Positions 7,881 through 15,695 of a stretch of DNA of 64,000 nucleotides are shown here, piece by piece. Location: contig JBGAHR010000002.1 of assembly GCA_044226045.1 (NCBI GenBank), forward strand, positions 62,001 through 126,000. Reading direction: 5' to 3'. The notes beneath the pieces were generated by a model. The model had not been told where the DNA came from. It searched no databases and saw only the letters and a list, made by a program, of their open reading frames with translations. Source of the DNA: Endoryza sp044226045 (GTDB taxonomy: Bacteria > Bacteroidota > Bacteroidia > Chitinophagales > Chitinophagaceae). Each line of letters begins with the position of its first letter. Position 1 is the first letter of the stretch. The translations under genes were made by a program, and so were the position numbers.

Positions 7881-8732
7881 TTAGAGAACGATAATTCGAG
7901 CGAATACCGGAAAGTGATCCGATGAAAAACGACCCTCCCAGGTTTGTGAAAGGGTGGCATGTTGCAGCACTTTGAATTTTCCTTTTAGAAAAATATAGTC
8001 GATCGGCTGATCACTTTGTTCTTTGGACAGGAAGGCGTTGAATGTACCTGCAGGTCCGTAATGTGGTTGCAGGGATATCGCCTTCGAATCCGTGAAATGG
8101 AGTGGGTTGTTACTATCCATGATCACCTGGATCGGTTCATCATCGGGGTGTGCGTTAAAATCACCGGTAATGATTGCCGGCGACTTGCCCGCGATTTCAC
8201 TGACCTTTCGCAGAAGCAGTTCCGCACTGGAGCGACGGGCGACCTTTCCGATATGATCGAAATGGGTATTAAAAAAATAGAATTCCTTCTTTGTTTTCAG
8301 ATCCCTGAATAGCGCCCATGTTACAATGCGGGTGATGGCCGCATCCCAGCTTTTGCTACCGGGGACCGTAGGGGTTTCTGAAAGCCAGAATGTTTCGGAT
8401 TTGAGCAGCTTCACCCTGCGGGTATTATACAAAATGGCCGAGTACTCCCCTTTCTCTTTGCCATCATCCCTTCCCACCCCCGTGAAGGCGAATCCGGGCA
8501 GTTGCTCCAGCAAATCGAGGATCTGGCCATGCAGGGCCTCCTGTACCCCCAGGATATCTGTTTCATGAAAGGCGACCTGGGAGGAAGCAAAGAGCTTCCG
8601 ATTGGGCCAGGCATTGATGCCATCCCCCGGGTTGTTAAACCGTAAGTTAAAGGTCATTACATGTAAATCCTGGGCTTCCATACTGAAAGACAGGCCTGTC
8701 AAGATCAGGCAGCAAAAGACAATCCTATTCAT
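7881..8732 (-). CDS. Exported endonuclease/exonuclease/phosphatase (EEP) family hydrolase
   Basis: A 283-residue protein with a cleavable signal peptide ending near SMEAQ. EEP-fold catalytic motifs follow: MTFNLRF, GVQEAL (metal-binding Glu), TGDFNAHPDD (catalytic Asp and Asn) and FSSDHFPV (catalytic Asp-His). Family members cleave phosphodiesters of DNA, RNA, lipids or sugars; the substrate cannot be told here. Export suggests nutrient or phosphate scavenging. It is followed closely by the M23-fold gene on the same strand. Confidence 0.88.
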   Translation of the reverse strand: MNRIVFCCLILTGLSFSMEAQDLHVMTFNLRFNNPGDGINAWPNRKLFASSQVAFHETDILGVQEALHGQILDLLEQLPGFAFTGVGRDDGKEKGEYSAILYNTRRVKLLKSETFWLSETPTVPGSKSWDAAITRIVTWALFRDLKTKKEFYFFNTHFDHIGKVARRSSAELLLRKVSEIAGKSPAIITGDFNAHPDDEPIQVIMDSNNPLHFTDSKAISLQPHYGPAGTFNAFLSKEQSDQPIDYIFLKGKFKVLQHATLSQTWEGRFSSDHFPVFARIIVL

Positions 8733-8877
8733 TCGTCAATTTACATATTCGGTTCGGAATGTCTCGTAAAACCTTTCCTAACAAATCATTTCCATTTATA
8801 AAAACTAGTATGGAATTATTCACCGGATTGAATAACTTTCCCTTTACGCTCTTCTTCTCTAATTCAAATTCATTTAT

Positions 8878-11800
8878 ATGAGAAAGTTTCTGCTTTTGTC
8901 GCTATTCTTTACAGCGGCACTTGTTACAAATGCACAAAATACGCCACTATGGTTGCGTTATCCGGCGATCAGTCCGGATGGAAAAACCATCGCTTTTGGG
9001 TACAAAGGAGATATTTATCGTGTTGATGCGGCCGGAGGCGTTGCTGTTCCGCTTACCATCCACGAGGCACACGATATGATGCCGGTGTGGAGTCACGACG
9101 GAAAATACATTGCTTTTGCCAGTGATCGCCATGGCAACTTCGATGTGTTTGTAATGCCGGCTACCGGCGGAACCCCGGTTCGTTTAACCTATCACAGCTC
9201 CCCCGACTTTCCAACGGATTTCTCCATAGATAACCAGCGGGTATTGTTTACCAGCTCGAGAAATATTCCGGAGAAAAATGTGCGATTCTATAGTCCCCGG
9301 CTTTTTCAAAACCTGTACACCGTATCTGTCACGGGTGGCCGACCGGTATTGATTTCCTCTGCCGGATTTGAAAACGCCCACTATAACAGCAAAGGAACTC
9401 AGATCGTTTTCCAGGATCGCAAGGGATATGAAGACGCCCTGAGAAAACACCATACTTCTTCCGTTACCCGCGACGTGTGGCTGATGGACATCAAGTCGAA
9501 TACCTATCGCCAGATCAGTGGATTTGAAGGCGAAGACCGCGAGCCGGTATTTTCCAGCGACGATCAGTTCGTTTATTACCTGAGCGAAAAGAACGGAACA
9601 CAGAATATCTATAAAACACCGGTGCTGAACAAGATGGCAGAACAAACACTGACGAATTTCAAAGACAATCCTGTTCGTCATTTGAGCATCAGCAACAACA
9701 ACCTGCTTTGTTTCAGCAATGATGGTTCCATATACACCCTGAAAGAAGGGGGTCAACCACAAAAAGTGAACATCCAGATCATCAACGATGGTCGTGCCGG
9801 TGTTGAAAAGAATGTGTCCATCAATGGTAATGTGACACAGTTTCAACTTTCACCCAATGGAAAAGAAATCGCTTTCGTTACCCGCGGAGAAATTTTTGTG
9901 ACCAGCGTGGAAGGTGGCCAAACCAAAAGAATCACCAACACACCCCAACAGGAACGCATGGTTGAATGGAGTCCCGATGGAAGAAGTCTCGTGTATGCGG
10001 CAGAAAGAAACGACAACTGGGATATCTATAAAGCAACCATCAGCAGAAAAGAAGAACCTTATTTCTACGCTTCGACGGTAATCAATGAAGAACCGCTCAT
10101 TGCCACCACTTCCGAAGAGTATCAACCGAAATTCTCTCCCGATGGAAAGGAGGTTGCTTATGTAGCCGATCGTAATATTCTGAAGGTTTACAACCTGGCC
10201 AGCAAGCAAACCAGGATCCTGTTACCGGAAGGCAGGAACCATTCCTATGCCGATGGCGACTGGGATTTTAACTGGAGCCCCGACAGCAAGTGGATCATTG
10301 CCGATGATGCAGAAGGCAACTGGTTCACCGGCAATGCGGCTCTGATAAAAGCCGACGGAAGCGGAGAAATTCAGCACCCGCTGAAAAGTGGCTTTGGCCA
10401 GGGCAATCCCAAATGGGCCATGGATGGAAAAGCGATGGTTTGGGCCAGTTCCAAAGAAGGACGCAAATCGCTCGCGTTCCAGGGAAGCCGTGAAGTTGAT
10501 ATTTATGCCGGTTTCTTTGACCAGGAGCTATACGACCGTTACAAACTCAGCAAAGAAGACTATGCACTGCTGAAAGAAAAGGAAGAGAAAGAAAAACAGG
10601 AAAAAGATAAAGCCGACAAAGAGAAGCCCGCCGAACCGACCACCGCAGCAGCGAAGACCCCGGTGAAGAAAGAAGCTGCGGAAGAAAAGAAAGGATTCAT
10701 GCCTAACCTGGAAGGATTCGAGGATCGTGTGAGCCGGCTGACCATTAACAGTTCCTCTATTTCGGATTTCGTTGTAAACAATGACGGCAGTAAAATCTAC
10801 TATCTCGCTTCCTTCGAAAAAGGATTTGACCTGTGGGTAACCGAACCACGCACCCGTGAAACCAGGATTCTCGCAAAACTGGGCGGTTCACCGAGTGGAA
10901 TTGAAATGAGCAAAGACGGCAAAACTTTGTTTGTCACCAATAACGGAGCGCTGGTAAAAGTGGATGAATCGGGCAAAGTATCACCCATTCCCATCAATGG
11001 TGAAATGGTGCTGAATGCTGCCGAAGAAAGAGAATATATTTTCGATCATGCCTGGAGACAGGTACAGAAGAAGTTCTATGATCCTAAACTGCATGGACTG
11101 GACTGGAAAGGTATTAAAGCTACCTATGCCAAATTCCTTCCCCATATCAGCAACAACTACGATTTCCAGGAATTGCTGAGTGAGATGCTCGGAGAACTGA
11201 ATGCGTCGCATACAGGTGGCCGGTATTCTCCCCAGATGCAAAATCCGGATGTTACCGCTACATTGGGTCTGATCTACGACGAAACCTTCACCGGCAAAGG
11301 CGTGAAGCTTACCGAGGTTATTACAGGGGGACCTTTTGACAAGTCCACCAGCAAGGTAAAAAGTGGAATGGTGATTGAGAAAATTGATGGAGAAGAGATC
11401 ACCGACAATGTTGACTGGAACAAATTCCTCAACCGGAAAACCGGCAAGAACACCCTCGTAACTGTTTTTGATCCGGCCACCAATTCCCGGTTCGATGAAG
11501 TAGTAAAACCCATTTCATTTGGGGAAGAAGCCAACCTGATGTACAAACGCTGGCTGAAGAAAATGGAAGATATGGTGTATAAGCTCAGCGATGGCAAAGT
11601 TGGATATGTACATGTACAGGGCATGAATGATGGCAGCTACCGGAATACCTTTGATGCAGTGATGGGCAAAAACTTCGACAAGGAAGCCTTGATTGTTGAT
11701 ACCCGTTTCAACGGTGGCGGATGGCTGCACGATGACCTGGCCACTTTCCTGAGTGGCAAACGCTACCTCGATTTTGCACCCCAGGGAAACCGGTTAAAAG

Positions 11801-12174
11801 ACGGTGAACCGATGGGTCGCTGGAGTAAACCCAGTGTGGTGCTGATGAGCGAAAGCAATTACAGCGACGCTTTCATCTTCCCTTACATTTACAAACAGAA
11901 TGGCATTGGCAAACTGGTGGGCATGCCTGTTCCCGGAACAGGAACAGCGGTATGGTGGGAAACCCAAATTGATCCTACCATCGTATTCGGTATTCCCATG
12001 GTGGCTACGATTGGAAAAGAAAACAGGCCCACGGAAAATCTGCAGCTCGAGCCGGATATCCGGGTACCGCTGAAGTATGAGGATTTTCTCAATGGAAAAG
12101 ATGCCCAAATTGAGGCAGCTGTGAAAGAAATGTTGAACCAGATTAAAGAAAAAGGAACAAAGAAGGGATTCTAA
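8878..12174 (+). CDS. Tricorn-like S41 protease with WD40-like propeller
   Basis: A 1098-residue exported protein with a signal peptide ending near LVTNAQ. It has a long N-terminal region of TolB/PD40 propeller blades (SPDGKTIAFG, WSHDGKYIAFASDRHGN, WSPDGRSLVYAAERN) up to about residue 550. A Lys/Glu-rich linker covers roughly 561-604, a second propeller part follows, then a PDZ-like segment and a C-terminal S41 domain. The probable nucleophile is S996 in SNYSDAF, as in tricorn proteases; RFNGGGW precedes it. These enzymes trim peptides, here probably in the periplasm. A strong terminator follows the stop. Confidence 0.92.
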   Translation: MRKFLLLSLFFTAALVTNAQNTPLWLRYPAISPDGKTIAFGYKGDIYRVDAAGGVAVPLTIHEAHDMMPVWSHDGKYIAFASDRHGNFDVFVMPATGGTPVRLTYHSSPDFPTDFSIDNQRVLFTSSRNIPEKNVRFYSPRLFQNLYTVSVTGGRPVLISSAGFENAHYNSKGTQIVFQDRKGYEDALRKHHTSSVTRDVWLMDIKSNTYRQISGFEGEDREPVFSSDDQFVYYLSEKNGTQNIYKTPVLNKMAEQTLTNFKDNPVRHLSISNNNLLCFSNDGSIYTLKEGGQPQKVNIQIINDGRAGVEKNVSINGNVTQFQLSPNGKEIAFVTRGEIFVTSVEGGQTKRITNTPQQERMVEWSPDGRSLVYAAERNDNWDIYKATISRKEEPYFYASTVINEEPLIATTSEEYQPKFSPDGKEVAYVADRNILKVYNLASKQTRILLPEGRNHSYADGDWDFNWSPDSKWIIADDAEGNWFTGNAALIKADGSGEIQHPLKSGFGQGNPKWAMDGKAMVWASSKEGRKSLAFQGSREVDIYAGFFDQELYDRYKLSKEDYALLKEKEEKEKQEKDKADKEKPAEPTTAAAKTPVKKEAAEEKKGFMPNLEGFEDRVSRLTINSSSISDFVVNNDGSKIYYLASFEKGFDLWVTEPRTRETRILAKLGGSPSGIEMSKDGKTLFVTNNGALVKVDESGKVSPIPINGEMVLNAAEEREYIFDHAWRQVQKKFYDPKLHGLDWKGIKATYAKFLPHISNNYDFQELLSEMLGELNASHTGGRYSPQMQNPDVTATLGLIYDETFTGKGVKLTEVITGGPFDKSTSKVKSGMVIEKIDGEEITDNVDWNKFLNRKTGKNTLVTVFDPATNSRFDEVVKPISFGEEANLMYKRWLKKMEDMVYKLSDGKVGYVHVQGMNDGSYRNTFDAVMGKNFDKEALIVDTRFNGGGWLHDDLATFLSGKRYLDFAPQGNRLKDGEPMGRWSKPSVVLMSESNYSDAFIFPYIYKQNGIGKLVGMPVPGTGTAVWWETQIDPTIVFGIPMVATIGKENRPTENLQLEPDIRVPLKYEDFLNGKDAQIEAAVKEMLNQIKEKGTKKGF

Positions 12175-12192
12175 AATAAATGGTAAAAATGG

Positions 12193-12227
12193 AAAAGCCG
12201 TCCCGCTGATACCGGGACGGCTTTTTA
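12193..12227 (+). terminator. Intrinsic terminator of the tricorn-like gene
   Basis: A 13-bp perfect stem AAAAGCCGTCCCG / CGGGACGGCTTTT with a 7-base loop is followed by further T residues. Confidence 0.88.
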
Positions 12228-12308
12228 TTTACATTCCCTGTTATGGCATAGTTTTTAGAGTATTGTTGCGGGCATGGCCTCCTGAAAAGACTATGTACCT
12301 CCAGATAT

Positions 12309-12434
12309 ATGTGGATGATATTGTTTTTTTCAGTGTTGCTGCTTTCCATCATCATCTATTCCACCCTTTCTAAAAAAAAGCCGGCGGAAGAAGAGGAGAA
12401 TGAAACCGATGAAGAGAGAATCAAACGCGAATAA
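12309..12434 (+). CDS. Small single-pass membrane protein (41 residues)
   Basis: An ATG-started frame encodes MWMILFFSVLLLSIIIYST, an unbroken hydrophobic helix, then LSKKKPAEEEE and a highly charged tail ending ERIKRE. This is a typical N-in small membrane protein or membrane anchor. It lies alone between a terminator and the convergent gene at 12450, and no in-frame start exists further upstream. No clear ribosome site or promoter was found; TATTGTTG at 12261-12268 is one base off a -7 box. Hydrophobic-then-charged order is unlikely by chance, but there is no homology evidence. Confidence 0.5.
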   Translation: MWMILFFSVLLLSIIIYSTLSKKKPAEEEENETDEERIKRE

Positions 12435-12449
12435 GGCAGTATTTATTCC

Positions 12450-12947
12450 TTAGGCCAATACCTCTTCAACTGCCAGGGTCCCGGTAAGCAGGCTATCGGA
12501 ATTTACGATTGAGTCAATATTAATCGCCGACAGGTATTTCTCTTCCAGCATATCGGCCATTGCGCGGAAATAAAGGATCACGTCTTCCCGTACATTCCTT
12601 TTCAGCCATCGAAATCCACCGGGCAAATGTTGTAACACACTGCGGTCGTCGAGGTATTCGAGATGATGAATATCGGTTGCCGTCAGACCGATGTCTGTCA
12701 GCTTTTTCATCATCAGATCGAGCGGTGCCTGGCTGACCGGACAATATTCGCGGGCCAGTTCCGTCCATTCACCGATACCTGTATGCGCGTATTGCAGGAT
12801 CTCTTCTTTACTTAAAGAACAAACCACCTGCAAAAGGTTTCCACAATTGCAGGAACCGTGGTGGCCCCAGGCGTAGGGTGCACCGTTTTCCAGCCGCTTC
12901 GCAGTTTCACGAAGCGCTTCTACGAGTGTTATATTGGGAAAAGCCAT
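12450..12947 (-). CDS. Conserved protein of unknown function
   Basis: A 165-residue protein starting MAFPNITLVEALRETAKRL. It contains GSCNCGNLLQVV, EYCPVSQAP and LPGGFRWLKRNVREDVILYFRAMADML. The Cys residues (CNC, VVC, YCP) could bind metal, but I recognise no named domain. It is soluble, acidic and without a signal peptide. It is monocistronic between divergent and convergent neighbours. I assign no function. Confidence 0.7.
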   Translation of the reverse strand: MAFPNITLVEALRETAKRLENGAPYAWGHHGSCNCGNLLQVVCSLSKEEILQYAHTGIGEWTELAREYCPVSQAPLDLMMKKLTDIGLTATDIHHLEYLDDRSVLQHLPGGFRWLKRNVREDVILYFRAMADMLEEKYLSAINIDSIVNSDSLLTGTLAVEEVLA

Positions 12948-13036
12948 ATTGTTAAAAACAGTTTAGCCTAAAATATGTTCAGAAATACCTCGTTTAATTT
13001 AACACTAAACAGTGATTTCCACCAAAAATTCGCACC

Positions 13037-14047
13037 GTGAAATGGACTTTATCGCTTATCTGCCTGCTGCTGATTGGATTGCTGTCTAAATCCCAGACCA
13101 TTACGGGAGCCTGGAAAGGCCGCATCAACAATACCCGTGTAGAATTAAAAATTATCAAAAAAGGCGACAGTCTCACCGGCACGTCTTATTACTATACCTC
13201 AAAAAACAATTATCTGCGGTATTCCATCAAAGGCTATTTCGATGGAAAAACCAATGATGTCATCTGGTGGGATGACTGGCTGATAGAAGATCACAGTCAA
13301 CGCGGGCTGGCCAATAATCTTTCTGTTCCGGCACGCCTGAACATGGCGGATTTTAATTGCCCGGGTGAAGAGGAGATGTTGCTCGATGGAACCAGTTCTG
13401 TAAAAGACGACCTCTCGAGCAGCAAAAAAGAACTGCACTTGCAGAAGTCAGCAGAAGTGATCTTTCCGGACGACTGGGACTGGGTAATTGAAAATTATTT
13501 TGTGGGTGCGAATAATCCGGAGTTGATCGACAGCCTGAGTCTGGCACAGGGCTCGATGCCATTCCCGGAAGAAAAGGAAGTAATCGCTAAAGCTTCGGAT
13601 AAAATCCCGGCCATTACCGCTCCGACTGCCGGCCCCCGAGTGAATGAGCCGGTTATTGCTGCCAAACCTCCGGCCAGCACGAATGATCAGAAATTCGGCT
13701 CACGGAAAAAGGTCGTACAAACGGTGATACCGGTTACCGCCAATACTGTTGAACTTCGGTTTTATGATAATGCACAGATCGACGGTGATTCGATCGCTTT
13801 GTACCTGAACGGCAGAATGATCTTCGAGCATATTTTCCTCACGGATAAACCATACACCATCCGTCTGAATGCAGCAGATCTGCAGGATGATAATGAGTTG
13901 GTGATGGTGGCAGAAAATTTGGGTTCGATTCCACCCAATACTTCATTCATGGTAGCTATTGTTGGAGAAAAGCGTTACGAAGCGCGGTTGTATGCCAACG
14001 AAAACAGCAGTGCGGTTATCCGGCTGGTAAAGAACCCGGATAAGTAA
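13037..14047 (+). CDS. Exported protein with C-terminal beta-sandwich-like domain, unknown function
   Basis: A 336-residue protein starting at GTG with a signal peptide ending near LLSKSQ. The N-terminal part (ITGAWKGRINNTRVELKIIKKGDSLTGTSYYY) resembles a lipocalin-like or membrane-stress barrel. A low-complexity Pro/Ala linker covers about residues 190-225. The C-terminal half (VELRFYDNAQIDGDSIALYLNGRMI to FMVAIVGEKRYEARLYA) looks like a beta-sandwich seen in Chitinophagaceae exported proteins. GTG rather than ATG is the only start giving a normal signal peptide. Function unknown. Confidence 0.72.
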   Translation: MKWTLSLICLLLIGLLSKSQTITGAWKGRINNTRVELKIIKKGDSLTGTSYYYTSKNNYLRYSIKGYFDGKTNDVIWWDDWLIEDHSQRGLANNLSVPARLNMADFNCPGEEEMLLDGTSSVKDDLSSSKKELHLQKSAEVIFPDDWDWVIENYFVGANNPELIDSLSLAQGSMPFPEEKEVIAKASDKIPAITAPTAGPRVNEPVIAAKPPASTNDQKFGSRKKVVQTVIPVTANTVELRFYDNAQIDGDSIALYLNGRMIFEHIFLTDKPYTIRLNAADLQDDNELVMVAENLGSIPPNTSFMVAIVGEKRYEARLYANENSSAVIRLVKNPDK

Positions 14048-14061
14048 AGCAGGAATAACAA

Positions 14062-14901
14062 TTATCTGTCCAATACAACCCTGAAACCCTGGTTGCTGAA
14101 GCTGGCGTGTGTGTTCAATCGCCCGATATCATAAGAATTAAAATAGTTGCAAGCGCCGGCACTGCACCACCAGGAGCCTCCTCTTGAATGAACTACTGAT
14201 CGGTTCCGATCGGAAGCCAATTTCCCGCTACAAAACTCGAAAACATTTCCATACACATCATACAATCCCCAGGGGTTGGGTGCAAAACTGGCAACGGGGG
14301 AAGTGTACAAGTACCCATCTGAGGAGTCGGCCACCAGGTGATCTTTTCCCCACCAGATATTGGCATAATGACGAAGCGCACCCCGATCCGTCCCGAAAAA
14401 ATGATCGTGATTACTGCCTGCGCGGCTGGCTACTTCCCATTCCTCCAGTGTCGGCAATCTATACCCGGCCCACTGGCAATAAGCGAGCGCATCGCTGAAA
14501 CTGATACAGGTTACGGGATGATTCATCTTTTCCCTAATACCACCCCGACTTACTCCATTTGGATATCGCCAATTGGCCGAACTGTCATTGATCCAATCAA
14601 AATCTCTCAGTCCGGGTTCAAAAACGAGTGCGTCATTTTTTCTCTCTGCATCGGTCAGGTAGCCGGTGGCCTTTACAAACTGCTCAAACTGCGCATTGGT
14701 GATCTCGGTTGTGCTGATACGAAAACTATCCAATTGAATTGTTCGGAGCAGATTGACAGCATGTCCTTTTTTACCGATGGTATAGGTTCCTGAGGGAATG
14801 TTTACGAAGACTGGCGATTGCGCATGAACAGCACCCAATAAAAGCCAGGTTAAAAGGAAAGAAATAACAACCCGCTGCAATATGGAAAACCCACTTCCCA
14901 T
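14062..14901 (-). CDS. Exported formylglycine-generating-enzyme (SUMF1) family protein with intact Cys pair
   Basis: A 279-residue protein with an N-terminal signal peptide ending near VHAQS, then a complete FGE-sulfatase domain. The C-terminal motif GGSWWC246SAGAC251 has the Cys-x4-Cys spacing of the copper-binding catalytic pair of aerobic formylglycine-generating enzymes. HYANIWWG and NPWGLYDVYGNVFEF also follow the FGE pattern closely. This makes real thiol-oxidising chemistry plausible, unlike many SUMF1-domain proteins. No sulfatase gene is in the window. Its start overlaps the preceding stop (TAATG at 14899-14903), so it is translationally coupled to the upstream exported protein. Confidence 0.88.
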   Translation of the reverse strand: MGSGFSILQRVVISFLLTWLLLGAVHAQSPVFVNIPSGTYTIGKKGHAVNLLRTIQLDSFRISTTEITNAQFEQFVKATGYLTDAERKNDALVFEPGLRDFDWINDSSANWRYPNGVSRGGIREKMNHPVTCISFSDALAYCQWAGYRLPTLEEWEVASRAGSNHDHFFGTDRGALRHYANIWWGKDHLVADSSDGYLYTSPVASFAPNPWGLYDVYGNVFEFCSGKLASDRNRSVVHSRGGSWWCSAGACNYFNSYDIGRLNTHASFSNQGFRVVLDR

Positions 14902-15671
14902 TATTTTGATTTGGATCGGCTCGCATAAAAATCCATGGCCCGGCTGAAGATCAGCCCCTCATTGGCCACATTGTACTGCAGGTGGCTTTCATAATTGTTT
15001 TCTCCTTCGTACAATTTTTTATAGGTGGCTGAACTGATAAAGGGAGCGTATTTATTTTCTTTCATCAACAGATTCAGCAAGGTGAGCAGGTCATGATCCT
15101 TTCTCTGTTGTTTGTAAAAATCAATTATAAAAGGAATGAACTCCACTCCATTGATCTCCAGTATGGCTGTTTTGTAATTCAAACCAAACCGCCGGCTTCT
15201 TGTTACACTTTCCCGAATATATGCCATGACAGAATCACGATTTGTTCTGAGAAACTTCACCTGCCGATCGCTCCAGTTCTCGTCGTCGAAGAAATCCGGC
15301 AGGTATTTATAAATCCTGTTCTCCTCGCCTTCCTCTGCCAGAAATACATCACAGGCCTGGCTGTAACTCTCCCCGTGGATCATCGTATAAGTAAATTTCT
15401 CCCTCAACGATAACGAAGCATAGTCTTTGGCTGATAGTGAAGACGTACCAACATCCATCTCATCCTTGTCCGGTACATTGACCATTTTCTTCATCAATTT
15501 TTTCACTTTCTCCAGGCCATAAGGAGGAACAGATACATACAACCGATATTCATGATAAGCCTGGCTTTTGGCAGAAGGCTGTTTATACCCGGTGTCCTGG
15601 GAATGAGTCAGGAATGGAATTACCAGCAGGAGTACCAGTAGTGAACTGCTCCGGAAACGGTCATTTAACAT
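14901..15671 (-). CDS. Exported protein of unknown function coupled to the FGE-like gene
   Basis: A 256-residue protein with a signal peptide (SSSLLVLLLVIPFLTHSQ). The mature part is charged and mostly helical, with YEHRLYVS-like strands, GLEKVKKLMKKMVNVPDKDEM and YTMIHGESYSQACDVFLAEEGEE. I recognise no domain. The TAATG overlap with the FGE-like gene implies joint expression, so it could be a partner or substrate; this is inference. Confidence 0.7.
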   Translation of the reverse strand: MLNDRFRSSSLLVLLLVIPFLTHSQDTGYKQPSAKSQAYHEYRLYVSVPPYGLEKVKKLMKKMVNVPDKDEMDVGTSSLSAKDYASLSLREKFTYTMIHGESYSQACDVFLAEEGEENRIYKYLPDFFDDENWSDRQVKFLRTNRDSVMAYIRESVTRSRRFGLNYKTAILEINGVEFIPFIIDFYKQQRKDHDLLTLLNLLMKENKYAPFISSATYKKLYEGENNYESHLQYNVANEGLIFSRAMDFYASRSKSK

Positions 15672-15695
15672 GAAGTGAATTTTAGATTGAACGAT

